This document shows, piece by piece, positions 22,101 through 31,285 of a DNA stretch of 64,000 nt. Source of the stretch: Acanthopleura granulata (taxonomy: Eukaryota > Mollusca > Polyplacophora > Chitonida > Chitonidae); NCBI GenBank assembly GCA_016165875.1, contig JABBOT010000003.1:26058983-26122982 (forward strand). Direction: 5' to 3'. The notes beneath the pieces were generated by a model, which was not told the origin of the DNA, made no database searches, and was given only the letters and a program-made list of their open reading frames with translations. Each line of letters opens with the position of its first letter. The first letter of the stretch is position 1. A program made the translations under genes and the position numbers.

Positions 22101-24785
22101 AACAGCATCCTGAAGAAAGGTTGAATTCGTTATGTGTAATATTGTGTTGAAAAGTTGATCGAAAACGTATTAGAAGCCACACATGTTCAGGGCTTCATTA
22201 ACAAGTCTGATAAACAGTCCTTTGTAGATCTTACCTAGCAGCAGATTTATCATTGTGCATGGCCCTGGGGGAAGAAGATGTAAAGTAGCCTGGGGTTGTA
22301 CGTTCACCTTCCTCCCAGCCAGCCAGTCACTCATTAGGCCATGTAGGCTCCCGGTGAAACATCTGCTCTCCTGTCTCCCTCCGTCTCTCCGTGACAATCC
22401 ATCATGGTATTATCCAATTAGTGTAATGATGGCTGACATCCCAAAAAGCCAGGTAGTGCTGGAAGGCCTGGTACAAATAGAGGGCTGGTACTAATAGTAC
22501 TGTAGACAGGTAAAGGTGACATGCACCTGGGGAGAGTTCAAGGGGCCGCAAAGGTCACTGACAGGTGACGTAAAACCTGGGCCTCACACAGGTGTGCTTT
22601 GTGCAGAAATCAAAGATAGTGACTTTTTAGGATTATTTCTCAGACTTGAGACATTTCTTGAGGCTTAACTTGTGAATAGTATTGAATGGCTGTGTACAAC
22701 AATAAAACTTTTTAAAAAGATTCTGAAGTCTTGCAGAAGCGCCAACAATTTATATTAGTTTCTTGTACTTTAAATGATACAGAAAGCAACAGGTTTGAGC
22801 CTGGTTGTTTATTAAAGTGTTTACCTTAAGTGTTACACATGTATAATGTGGGGAAACAGAAAGACAATTCCTGAATTCTTCTAGAGCACTTATTCTCTTG
22901 TAGTACAGATGTTAACAGACTTTTCACATGGACTTAGTTAATCGTTAGTGTTAAGTGTTCAGTGGAGGATGTAATGTAAACATGAAACATTAGGATGTTT
23001 TGATATGATGTGATTGAACAGCTATTAAAAAGCAATCACAGGCCTGTAGTAGTTCTTAGATATGGCATTAAACATCAGTCAGATAAATAAAGAAAGTAAT
23101 CACAGTAATCACATGTCCCTGTGGCTTTAGAACTGGAGTAGCTCTGTAAACTAAAGGTAATTTCAAAATCTGTTGAGTGGGATGTATTTTTTTGCATTAG
23201 TCCATCTGTCATATACATGTGTGAAGGCATGCACTCCTGTTACTTTCTTCTGATTACCCTTGTTTCTGTGTCATTTCAGAGTGTAAGTATGATATAAAAC
23301 CCTGGAGTGAGTGTGACCCTGTAACTAAAGAGAGAACGCGAGAAAAAGTCCTCTTACAGGGTGGGCCCTCGTGCCAGGCTACAAAAACCATACGGCGCTC
23401 CTGTAGGAAAAAAAATGGGGAAGGTATAGTTAGGCCTACCAGTGGCATTGCATTTATTGAAATTTTGTGTGAGCTGCGATTTTTTTAACAAATTGCTTGT
23501 AGCGCTTCTTTGAACAATTGCATATTAATAACAGAAACATGTGGTCTTCAGATATTTGTATAGGGTGAAGTTTTGTATAATAACTTATTACTGAACAGTA
23601 ATACAGGGGGTCTTTGTCTTTTGATGGAATATTATGGGGCTGCACATTTGCTTAATGGAAATAGTTATTCTGTTTTAATTTGATTTTGATAATGATGCTT
23701 GTATGCCTTCAAAATCATATCTTGGTTCAGTGTATTCAGTATTAATTTCATTGTTTCATTGTGTTTGCTACAATATGACTCCTCATTTCACAGTAGGAAG
23801 AAATTTCTAACAAGTCCTGTTATTCTTTAATTAGATACTAATGAGGAATTACCTTTCTTGGGCCTGAATGTTGATGGGGTTAACACATGAAGCAAACATT
23901 GCCTTATGCTTGCCTGACTTTATTTGAAATGCCTTCCTGTAATGCGAGATCAGCTTGTGCCCTTCAACTTTCATCATTTCTATTTTTCTCTTCAATCCAT
24001 GGAAGCTGCTGAAAAGGGTGATGTTTTTTTGTGTTGTGAAACATTACTTTGTGATGAGTTTTTAGAAAAAAAAATGTCATAAGGTTTTGTCATTGTTGGA
24101 CAATTCATGACATAACTGTGATAGAATTACTTATACTTGTATATCTTAAATGTTTGGCATCATCTTATGTTGACGATACATGTCTTATATAAGTGGAGTA
24201 TTTAAAAGCTACAGCTAAGATCGGAGTATGAACTTTCATATTTATTTATTTATATATTTGATTGGTGTTTTCTGCTGTACTCAAGAATATTTCACTTATA
24301 CAACAGTGGCCAGCATTATGGTGGGAGAAAACCAGACAGAGCTCGGGGAAACCCAGGACCATCTGTATATGGCTGGCAGAACTTGACATTTATGTTAATT
24401 CAGCCTAGTTCTATTTCTGAAAGAGTTTTTCCAAGAGGGCAACAGGTCCTAGCTACTTGTATATATACACTATTTTTTCACTTTATCAAATCTGAATTCG
24501 GAATTTGCTTCTAGTGTGTGTGGTGTAGACTACACTTTGTACTATGTGTGCACAATTCCGTCATCATCATTGTGTTGCTGTTTATGTTCCTTTGTACATT
24601 GATACTTTATTCTTAATTTTGTCCTGTTTTATTTTTCAGAACGTTGCTTTTTTGGACCCTGGGGTGAATTTAATGAGTGCAGAAATGGAGTAAAGACAAA
24701 GATCAGAACAGTGATCAGTGGCCCAGATGTGTGCCAGAGGAAAGCCGTTAAAATGAGACAATGCAAGAGTAGGAATGCTAATTAA
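6897..24785 (+). CDS. Pleiotrophin/midkine-type multi-repeat secreted protein (5' partial, 8 exons)
   Basis: Proposed join: 6897-7160, 9820-9960, 12553-12738, 14219-14353, 16648-16782, 17199-17348, 23280-23423, 24640-24785. It gives 432 visible residues ending in TAA. The first exon carries the six-cysteine PTN/MK N-type domain, including the family motif RCKIPC. The next seven exons each carry one four-cysteine C-type repeat of pattern C(K/R)Y-x3-W-S-x-C ... T-x3-L-(K/R)-x-G-D ... C ... C. Every internal exon begins after AG, ends before GT and is phase 1 at both sides. Vertebrate PTN and MK have one N and one C domain and act outside the cell by binding heparan and chondroitin sulfates; by inference this protein does the same with many binding units. 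The N-terminal signal peptide is not visible and probably lies in an upstream exon. Family assignment is firm; exact isoforms are not. Confidence 0.85.
8010..8830 (+). repeat. Degenerate ~150-bp tandem repeat, about five units
   Basis: The motif GCTACTCCTCC followed by TTTTTGTCC and a TTTCAGTTTCAATGATC-like segment returns at about 8087, 8239, 8387, 8539 and 8664. The first four are spaced 148-152 bp. CTGTCTGTCTG runs mark the unit starts. It lies in the intron between exons A and B. Confidence 0.7.
9418..9505 (-). mobile_element. SINE fragment, family 1 (3' end)
   Basis: A diverged copy of the reverse complement of the SINE tail: ATTTAATTGGTGTTCTTACTGC, then CGAGAATATTTGACTT and a GGTGGAGGAGACCGG segment. 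It lies just before exon B. Confidence 0.5.
9820..9960 (+). CDS. PTN/MK exon B: C-type repeat 1
   Basis: The exon lies between acceptor GACTTGTAG and donor GTGACT, and its 141 bases keep phase 1 to 1. It encodes a repeat starting KCRYSKGDWSPCDP and ending KKCRKG, with four Cys, the WSPC core and many Lys/Arg. Its closest relatives in the window are exons D and E. It is rich in CpG although its flanking introns are CpG-poor. Confidence 0.85.
12553..12738 (+). CDS. PTN/MK exon C: C-type repeat 2 with a polybasic tail
   Basis: The acceptor TCTGTGGCAG precedes the exon and the donor GTTTGT follows AGCTAAAG. The 62-codon exon carries CKYGKGTWSECNP and the usual four Cys. It then adds a run of about 20 residues made almost only of Lys, Arg and Gly (KKKRKKNK core). 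Vertebrate PTN and MK have a similar Lys-rich tail at the C-terminus; here it lies inside the repeat chain. It should be a strong glycosaminoglycan-binding stretch. The donor is weaker than those of exons D-F, so a shorter splice form is possible. Confidence 0.85.
12930..13182 (+). mobile_element. tRNA-derived SINE, family 1, lacking its 5' end
   Basis: The copy contains the block CAGTCGCTGTGAGTTCAAGT (B-box region), then AACCTGCGGATG, CCTCCCACCATAATGCTGGC, GTGAAATATTCTT, and a tail of AAAACACCAATC plus AAATA repeats. It lies in the intron after exon C. Confidence 0.8.
14036..14117 (+). mobile_element. SINE fragment, family 1 (3' tail)
   Basis: A diverged tail piece: CCCATAATCCTGACC, CGTCATAAAATTCTTG, then AATCGAATAAATAAAT. 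It lies about 100 bp before exon D. Confidence 0.5.
14219..14353 (+). CDS. PTN/MK exon D: C-type repeat 3
   Basis: The acceptor is a T-run followed by GTCTCAG, and the donor is GTAAGT. The 135-base exon is phase 1 to 1. It encodes CRYMRADWSECDV and ends KRKCKKG, with four Cys. It has the same length as exon E and is close to it in sequence. Confidence 0.85.
14630..14870 (+). repeat. Dispersed repeat, copy 1
   Basis: This stretch matches 28676-28870 in the same orientation. Shared blocks are AAATTTATAATG(A/T)GGT, then TAATTTG(C/A)GCTATT, GGTAA(A/G)TAGAGAAAA, and TAGC(A/G)AACA/ACG followed by TTTTTTG. The family is unknown to me. Confidence 0.6.
15092..16001. mobile_element. 910-bp non-autonomous DNA element with terminal inverted repeats and TTAA flanks
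   Basis: The left end begins GGACACTAGAACACCTCATG. The inverted right end reads GGATACCAGAACCCCTCATG. The first 21 positions match at 18. TTAA stands directly outside both ends (15088-15091 and 16002-16005), which fits piggyBac-type insertion into TTAA. The interior is AT-rich with no transposase frame, so it would depend on an enzyme encoded elsewhere. It sits in the intron between exons D and E. Confidence 0.7.
15113..15134. repeat. Perfect 22-bp palindrome inside the left end of the TTAA element
   Basis: Arms GTGAAATTTGG and its exact reverse complement meet without a spacer. The right end has only the half site AAATTTCACATTTT. Confidence 0.85.
16648..16782 (+). CDS. PTN/MK exon E: C-type repeat 4
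   Basis: The acceptor is TTTGTCTTAG and the donor GTAAGT. The exon has 135 bases. It encodes CKYTRGDWSPCNP and TRKCKK with four Cys. Like exons B and D it is CpG-rich in a CpG-poor setting. Confidence 0.85.
17199..17348 (+). CDS. PTN/MK exon F: C-type repeat 5
   Basis: The acceptor is GCCTGTCCAG and the donor GTAAGT. The 150-base exon encodes CRYTRGQWSECDA and ends TKPCKIKDKS. The CKPC-like end resembles the end of the vertebrate midkine C domain. If the donor is ignored the frame runs on to a stop at 17441-17443, which could give a short isoform. Confidence 0.82.
17575..18940. repeat. 36-bp minisatellite, about 38 copies
   Basis: The unit is CATGCACCACCATAAGACTG followed by ACAAGTTATCAGTTTG. 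Variants differ at a few sites (CACCACTAT, CACCAACAT, AAGTCATCAG, TTATTAG). The array is in the long intron between exons F and G. Since 36 is a multiple of three, long frames stay open on both strands (271 codons on + from 18155; 319 codons on - from 19031). They encode only a repeated 12-residue string and are best taken as by-products of the repeat. Confidence 0.95.
18940..23279. other. Rest of the intron between exons F and G
   Basis: AT-rich, CpG-poor sequence with no exon or complete element recognised. A short SINE tail piece (GGCATTAAACATCAGTCAGA, AAATAAAG) is at about 23056-23096. Confidence 0.5.
23280..23423 (+). CDS. PTN/MK exon G: C-type repeat 6
   Basis: The acceptor is GTCATTTCAG and the donor GTATAG. 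The 144-base exon encodes CKYDIKPWSECDP and RRSCRKK with four Cys. The intron before it (17349-23279) is the longest inside the gene and contains the minisatellite. Confidence 0.82.
24240..24390 (-). mobile_element. SINE, family 1, partial (3' half)
   Basis: Reverse-complement copy: TTTATTTATT, TTTGATTGGTGTTTTCTGC, CAAGAATATTTCACTTATAC, GCCAGCATTATGGTGGGAG and a following GGGGAAACCCAGGACCATC. It lies in the intron between exons G and H. Confidence 0.8.
24640..24785 (+). CDS. PTN/MK exon H: terminal, divergent C-type repeat
   Basis: The acceptor TTATTTTTCAG is strong. The exon begins with RCFFGPWGEFNEC, keeps four Cys, and ends QCKSRNAN before TAA at 24783-24785. The WSEC core has changed to WGEFNEC and the repeat is less basic than the others, so this is the most diverged unit. 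It closes the protein. Confidence 0.8.
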
Positions 24786-26604
24786 GTATTTTAGGAAGGA
24801 AAAAGAAAGTTAAATTTTTGGAAAAAAAATCGTTACATGTTTTACTGGAGCTGTTAAATATTGAACAAGACATTACTTTCATTTTAAACTCAGAATTCTG
24901 TTTTAGAACCTAAACCTTGCAGTTTTTATATAGAAGATATCATTTTTTATACTTTCGTGGTAATTTGTGAATCGAAATCCGAGGTTGACAACTGTATGCC
25001 TATGAATGTGCTTTGTGGACGTTTTTAAAATATTTAAAAAAAATATTGAATTTGTGAACTGAAGTTTTAAAGTTCTGTAGTGATTGTTCAGATAACTGAA
25101 ATGTTTATGTATGATATACAATGTGGTACTTAAATATTGTTGGTTTTTCTCCATATGAATGTTTTTGTTTGGTATCTAGTTGACCTTGAGTTGACCTCAG
25201 TTGTTAACTGAAAATAAAGCCTGTATTGGACAGTCCCTATTGCATTTATACATATGAAGTTTGCCCATTATCAGCACCCTAATGACATGTATCATCAACT
25301 TTGTCTCCTCATGGGTGTAATCTTTATATAGGAATAAAAACAATTAGGACAAACTGAAAAGTTGAACGATACCTTGTCAAAGATTGTGTTGTTGAATTGA
25401 TGAGCATACACATGTCGTAAACATAGTTAAATATTAAGACATGGTTACAACTTCATACTATTCTGACTTTTGTCACTTTTTGAATGATGTTGTTCTTAAG
25501 CCTTTAATATTATGCACATACTTTTCAAGCAGTATTTGAAGAAGACATTAATCACAGCTGTAAGATGTAGTGAAACAGGTCTTTGTTAGTTGTGTTGTTA
25601 TATGCTTGAATGTTTTCTTGAATGCGATTTGATAATTTACAGTTTGTAATTTTTTTTTCACTTCTCATATCTTTGATATTGACTTGTAAAACTCATTTTC
25701 CCAAGTACCACCATATTCCTTGGGAAATAATAATCAGGGTAGGTAATCCATGGTTAGTAGTTTACCAGGCATAACTTGCCTCCCTTATCTGAAGAAGGGT
25801 AATAAATTTGTTATATTCTATCAGTTGAATCCATGTAATACCCATCCTTCCTCGTTACACTATTTTTTCAGACATATCTTGAGTGATCTATTTAACTTAA
25901 TGATTTAAGAAAAGTGTTTCCATTACTTTCTTGCGAGATATTGTCTTTATGTAAGCTGTGACGACTTTTTCCCTTTTTACTTTCTCATGGTAATGGAAAA
26001 CTCATTAGATTTCTGTTTATTCTCTGAATACTTTTGGAAATTGCTTTTTCTTTGTAGGATTTCAAAGTAACATTATTTTGAACAACTACAGTTTTTTTTT
26101 ATTTTTCATTTATGCTAAATGTATTGAGCATGTATATTTCATACATTTGAAATGATTTCATGCCATTCTTGTTTTATTACTTCATACATTTTAAATTTGT
26201 AGACGCCCCCTTTTCACATTTACAACATATAGAAAAACTTTCTGTACATATATAATGTAAAAATGAACCCTTTAAATCTTTTCCTCTTCGTATGATTTGA
26301 AAGCATGATTTGCACTATCACTGTACACCACAAAGATAAAGAACAAGGATTGTCTGAAAAGGTGAAGGTACATTGTTGATATGTAGAAGTTAGAAACATA
26401 TGCTAAACATTGGGATGTTTAACATGTTGGTTGTTTGTTAGAATTCTGCAAAAACGAAACGAAATCCACAGACCACTGGCACATTTAGAGGATGACGGCC
26501 ATTCATTGGTAGCAGATAGCTGGAAGCCTGCTAGGAGTGTGCTAATGGTGGGCTTCGGAGACTCTTGACTTCAACTGGTAATGTAGATAGATGAAACTAA
26601 TAAA
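24786..26604 (+). other. Probable long 3' UTR of the PTN/MK gene
   Basis: AT-rich DNA without SINEs or other recognised elements follows the stop codon. AATAAA signals stand at 25213-25218, 25333-25338, 25801-25806 and 26599-26604. CpG density stays low to about 26.4 kb and then rises, which suits a transcript end near the last of these. The extent is inference. Confidence 0.4.
26599..26604 (+). terminator. Candidate distal poly(A) signal
   Basis: AATAAA in ACTAATAAAGCCACAC, about 1.8 kb after the PTN/MK stop and close to the CpG-density change. AATAAA at 25213-25218 is a nearer alternative. Confidence 0.3.
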
Positions 26605-28324
26605 GCCACACATTTTTATCTCTCAAGCACAGTGTGTTTTATAGATCTGATTGTTTGTTATTACATGCAAACTTATTGTCTAATTATTTACCATATGGGA
26701 CTACGGCCAAGATTGTTTTTTCATCGCGTACACTATTTACCTCCCTTTATGGGGAATTACTGTTCTCTCTTAGTATGTACATGTATATCAGGACAAAGTC
26801 GAGTCTCAGACTGAAGAATTCTTTGTGATGATTGGGCAGGATTATCTGTGATCAGGTCTTTGAGCCTAACAATAAATCAGTCTACGCACGGACTGTTCAG
26901 ACTCATAGGTTTCCACATTCAGAAGTGAAAGTTTGAAGATGGACGGCGCCATTGAGTGCATGTTTTTCTTTAAAAGCTGTTTGTCCACTGGTTCTTTTTT
27001 TCTTTATATATATGAAAGATTTCCCATTGTGACTGTGTATAAAGTAGTAACATCGCTTTGTTGACTAGTAACCTTCTCAATGTTTATTATGTTACTCTTC
27101 ATGGACAGAGGAAAAGGGGAGGCACAGTTCTATGTAAAAAGCATTATCAGTGGCAAAAAACGAGAGAAAAAAAGCAAACAATGAGTGGTCATTTTGATTT
27201 ATGGTACATGTATTCTGTCGCCGTCTGAACTGCTAACAGTTCTTTTTATACGGAGTTGACAACAATATGTCAAACATGTTGGCATATAGACTTTGTAGGT
27301 CGGCAATTTTGTATTTAAGGTTGGCAAAATACGTGTATTCCTGCCGGATCTTAACATGAATACACACATAATGAAAGACAGTTACAATACAAACAGTTTC
27401 AAGGTTAACTCAGTGTGCTCATAAAACAGTGGAATTTCTTTTGTGTTAAATGGTGTTCACACGAACAGTGTGAATTGTGGTTTTTCGGTTTCCTTATTCG
27501 TTTTCTCTTTTCATGGTATGTCTTTATTCTGGATGTGAATTGAGGAATTTCAGATTATCAGTGTCATTGTCACTTATGAAAATTATATGGTGATGGAAGT
27601 ATAAGACCAACCTAGACGTACATTAACAAAAAGAGAAAATTGATTTGTGTACAGAAGTTTATACGTTTGATTACGGTTGGCTCTTTCTCATAGAGTAACA
27701 AACTGGCCTGGTTGTCTTTTCCCATTATGTATTCGTTGGGTATCTTTTTAAGTATAAACAGTGCAATGTTCTCATGTCCTGACTTTGCCTTATAGATAGC
27801 GCCATTATTGTAATAATAAAATTTACCATTTTTTTCATTTTGTTGTGGTCTTCCTGGTGTTTTTTTTATTTAGTAGCAACTGATTTCTAAGTGATAACGA
27901 TAAAAAGCAGATTTATTAAAGCAACATGAAAAGGGATCATGAAAAAGCTGAATGAATATAGGAACCTTGTTGGCCACGGTGTAGATGGCAGTCCTCTTCC
28001 TTGTTTGTTGTTTTTGTGTCTCTATGACGCAGTGAAGGGACCTGGAAATGCGATGCCAATGTCCATACATCCGCCATTGGGTGTGAACACCTTTAACAGT
28101 TTTCAGTCTACCAAGTATATATATATAGTAGCTTGAGGTAAATGGCAGGTCGATGGGGATTATTTTCATCAGACTCTCCGATCCAAATGGGCTACTGCTG
28201 GTCATCGTGAATGCTGTCGCCGTCACCCATATCCTTGTGAACAACAAATCTTACAGAAGTTTTCAGTTCATCTGGTTCGTATTTACACACTATCTTGATG
28301 ACTGTTTGGATTTATTTTTCCTCT
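26605..28324. other. Intergenic, no gene recognised
   Basis: Open frames around 27870-28250 exist on both strands. They show no splice signals, domain or family resemblance that I can support. AATAAA at 27815 followed by a T/GT-rich stretch could be a further poly(A) site. Confidence 0.35.
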
Positions 28325-28572
28325 TTTGGATAGCGCGCTAACGCAGCGTAATGACCCAGAAACCTCTCATCAATGCGGTCGCTGTGGGTTCAAGTCCAGT
28401 TCATGCTGGCTTCCTCTCGGGTCGTACGTAGGAAGGTTTGCCGGCAACTTGCGGATAGTCGTGGGTTTTCCCCGGGCTCTGCACGGTTTCCTTCTACGAT
28501 AATGCGGCCGCCGTGGTATAATTAAAATATTCTTGATTGTGGCGTAAAACACCAATGAAATAAATAAGAAAA
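28325..28572 (+). mobile_element. tRNA-derived SINE, family 1, nearly complete
   Basis: It begins in the A-box side (GCGCGCTAACGCAGCG). It continues through GCGGTCGCTGTGGGTTCAAG (B box), CGTACGTAGGAAGG, a TGCGGATAGTCGTGGGTTTT block and GCGTAAAACACCAATGAAAT, and ends in AAATAAG. Confidence 0.85.
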
Positions 28573-28582
28573 TAATTTTCTT

Positions 28583-28690
28583 CCAGGGTCGGGAGATCCG
28601 AGATACCGGGTAAGGTTATTCCAAAGACTTTGAAAATGGTACTTGCTTCTTCCCCGCTTGGTGAAACAACCGGTAATGAAGTTCGTAAAA
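28583..28690 (+). mobile_element. SINE fragment, family 2 (5' part)
   Basis: It contains CCAGGGTCGGGAGATCCGAG, then CCAAAGACTTTGAAAATGG and ACTTGCTTC..CCGCTTGG. The same blocks occur in the copy at 50557-50890. Confidence 0.7.
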
Positions 28691-28900
28691 TTTATAATGT
28701 GGTTCGCTTTACAACTCTATTTAAACACCAAACACTATTTTCTGAAGGGCATTAATTTGAGCTATTCCTGGTAAGTAGAGAAAAATTAATTCCATTAGCG
28801 AACACGAATTTTTTGTCACAAAACAACGGTATAACCTCTTTTAAAGTACATCGTATCTGTTTAACGGGGATTATTCTACGCGTCTTATCTCTATGCTGAA
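28676..28900 (+). repeat. Dispersed repeat, copy 2
   Basis: This is the partner of 14630-14870 (shared TAATTTGAGCTATT, GGTAAGTAGAGAAAAA, TAGCGAACACGAATTTTTTG). Orientation is the same. Confidence 0.6.
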
Positions 28901-29479
28901 AAACAAGGACGTTACTAACTACTGTTTTTATTTCTCAAATTCTATTCCCTGGCAAAATATCATTTAGTCAAGTAGCAATTAACTAAACGCGAGATACATT
29001 AGGCCTATAATTACATCGAAAGGCTGAAAGGTTGGAACTTCCTACATTAAGGTTAACCACATGAGTTTAATCTGGATAGCAAACAAAAGCCTTGTACTGC
29101 AAGCACAGTGTTATCACTGCCTTTTACACAACAGACTGGGCATATACGTACGGTCACTTTTAACGTGGGACGTGGGCCGTGGGCAGTGCTGCTATTAAGG
29201 TGAAGCCTTCTTAACAATACCCCTCATAGATATCATTGGATTAGGTAAATGAAATAAGGGTATTGATTTGCACTGACTAAGTTTAACCCTGTCATGTGGA
29301 ACACTGTTGGAGCATATGCTTGTAGGCCTATGTGAATGCACGCATGCAAGGACACGCTATCCAAGCACTACATGTTTCGGGCAGCATGTATTCAATATGA
29401 AATCTCTGGCTTAAGTCGAGCCAGCCTTTTATAGGAGACGTTGCCAATCACAACACACGCCCTCAAATGTACACATGCA

Positions 29480-29566
29480 GGGGAATATTAGGGACACTTA
29501 ACATGGCGGACTTATCTCTCTACCTGTGATTTGTGCGCAACGCCTTCAGCTACGGGTGTTTGACAG
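29480..29566 (+). promoter_or_regulatory. Possible 5' UTR exon of the NHL gene
   Basis: CpG-containing sequence ends in a strong donor, GACAG followed by GTAAGT (29567). The only ATG in it opens an 8-codon frame (ATGGCGGAC..TGA), so it would be untranslated or hold a short upstream frame. Linking it to the acceptor at 31110-31111 (CCATTTCAG) is inference. Confidence 0.25.
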
Positions 29567-29858
29567 GTAAGTTGTGGTTTATACTTGGACAGGTATTTAA
29601 TGGTGTCATTATATACACCAAACTCTGTTGTGCACAGTTACGTCTTGGTTTGAAATGCCTGCGTTTTATTATTTTATGATCGGATTGCTGTATGCTGATT
29701 ATAACAAGTTGTATGCATATAATATGAAGGGTATCGAGTTTGATGTACAATTGGCCGGTCTTTATATGATGTATGCATTTGGCAACGTGGACTGGGCGAT
29801 GATAAAGTCGAAGTCTTTTCAGTTTTAAATTATACTTAATCTAAAGGCTTCATAATGA

Positions 29859-29982
29859 GTTCTGAGGCCAGTTTTCAGTAGTGTAATAGGGCTAAACCGC
29901 TGTATTAACATCATGATGAATTCTGGGGCCAGTTTTCAGTACTGTAATAGGGTCAAACCGCTGTATTAACTCCAGTTCCGTA
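29859..29982. repeat. 62-bp tandem duplication
   Basis: TTCTGAGGCCAGTTTTCAG with a following GTAATAGGG(C)T(A/C)AAACCGCTG recurs once at an offset of 62 bp (29859 and 29921). Confidence 0.8.
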
Positions 29983-30309
29983 GTTTCCGATACAAACCCA
30001 TCTGTTCTCAAAACAGGATTTTCACGACTCCCACAGTGTGACATAAAACATAGTCTCTCAATGAAATTAAAGGAGTAAAAAATTTCTTCCTTATGCCTTA
30101 CGGAAGAAAAGACCAATCAATACTCGAAACGGTTATTTTGCATTTTCCGTAAACATGTACCTCAACGTGATAACGAGGTGACTGCACATTGCACAATTAT
30201 ACTGTTTACATCTGTCAATACATTGACCATTTAAATTAAAACTCAACATCTATTAGTTACGACACTATGATATGTAGCATCACAACGAATGTGGTGTCAT
30301 ATCAAAGCC

Positions 30310-30600
30310 AGAGGTGGGTGATGATCGAGCGGTTAGGGTGCATGTCTTGCAATCTGTAGCTCACAGACGTAGGTTCAACACGATCCTCGGAGAGGCAGTT
30401 TTGGAGATTCCCTGCTGATTTTGTTCGTGGGGTCTTAGTTTCTATGCGGCGTTATTAATACTCTGTCAAAGTTCTGTGGACACCACAGAACCGCTCATCA
30501 TCAGTATATGATATGTGTCGCACGTGGAGAAGTCCGTCAGTAACTTGCCGAAGATTGGTGCTTTACTCCAACTGACAATCGGGTTTGTTCCAGCACTCAT
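30310..30600 (+). mobile_element. tRNA-derived SINE, family 3
   Basis: An A-box-like block GAGCGGTTAGGGTGCATGTC is followed about 40 bp later by the B-box-like GTAGGTTCAACACGATCC. A non-tRNA body without an A-rich tail follows. The family assignment is by promoter-like boxes only. Confidence 0.5.
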
Positions 30601-30620
30601 GGGACTACACGCCATCATTT

Positions 30621-30892
30621 AGGGGGCCTCCGTGGCTCAGTCGGTGGGCGCGCTATCGCAGCGCAATTAACCGAAGCCTCCCACCAATGCGGTCGCTGTG
30701 AGTTCAAGACCAGCTCATGCTGGCTTCCTCTCCGGCCGTACGTAGGAAGGTCTGCCAGCAACCTGCGGATGGTGGTGGGTTTCCCCCGGGATCTGCCCCG
30801 TTTCCTCCCACCATAATGCTGGCCGCCGTCGTATGAGTGAAATATTCTCGAGTACGGCGTAAAACATCAATCAAATAAATAAATAAATACGC
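30621..30892 (+). mobile_element. Full-length tRNA-derived SINE, family 1
   Basis: The best copy in the window. The head is GGGGGCCTCCGTGGCTCAGT (A box) and the B box is GCTGTGAGTTCAAGACC. The body has CGTACGTAGGAAGG, CCTGCGGATGGTGGTGGGTT and CATAATGCTGGCCGCCGTCG. The tail has GCGTAAAACATCAATCAAAT and AAATA units. Pol III transcription and LINE-driven copying are known for such elements. Confidence 0.92.
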
Positions 30893-31149
30893 CATCATTT
30901 ATAAGTGAAAAATTATTAATATGAGTAAGGCATTAAACGTCAATCGAAGCAAACATATGAAAAGAATTTCGAGTGGGGTCAGCCCAGACTTTATTCCATG
31001 TACTCCACTCATTTGCCATCTGTAAGAAGGGACCAGTCAAACAATGGTGGACAATGTCTATGTGGAGTGATAATGGTGACAAATAGCAAACAACCAGTGT
31101 TTCCATTTCAGGAGCTATAGTGTTTCTTTAGCCAGGAGGCCGGTGCAGG

Positions 31150-31285
31150 ATGGTGGACTACTTATCAAGGTATCGCCTTTACGGACTGGGGTACTGCAAA
31201 CCAGCAGAAAGACAGTCCTGTCCCTCCTTCAGTGAGCTGTACAGAAGCACGGCGCCGTGCCTGTTCAAGTCTGGACTGACGCCAC
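31150..31285 (+). CDS. NHL gene, first coding exon, form 1
   Basis: ATG at 31150 opens MVDYLSRYRLYGLGYCKPAE. The exon ends at CCAC before GTAAGT, 45 codons plus one base. An acceptor-like TTCCATTTCAG ends at 31111, so 31112-31149 may be the end of the 5' UTR. The start is chosen for its match to the twin exon at 32300. Confidence 0.7.

Noticed and set aside
27870..28247. 125-codon - strand frame
   Set aside because: No family resemblance, no splice signals, and other frames in the same place are equally open.
30621..30700. A true tRNA gene
   Set aside because: Only the promoter boxes are tRNA-like; the cloverleaf does not close, and the same head occurs in several SINE copies.
30704..30898. 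64-codon frame on the - strand
   Set aside because: It is the reverse strand of the full-length SINE.
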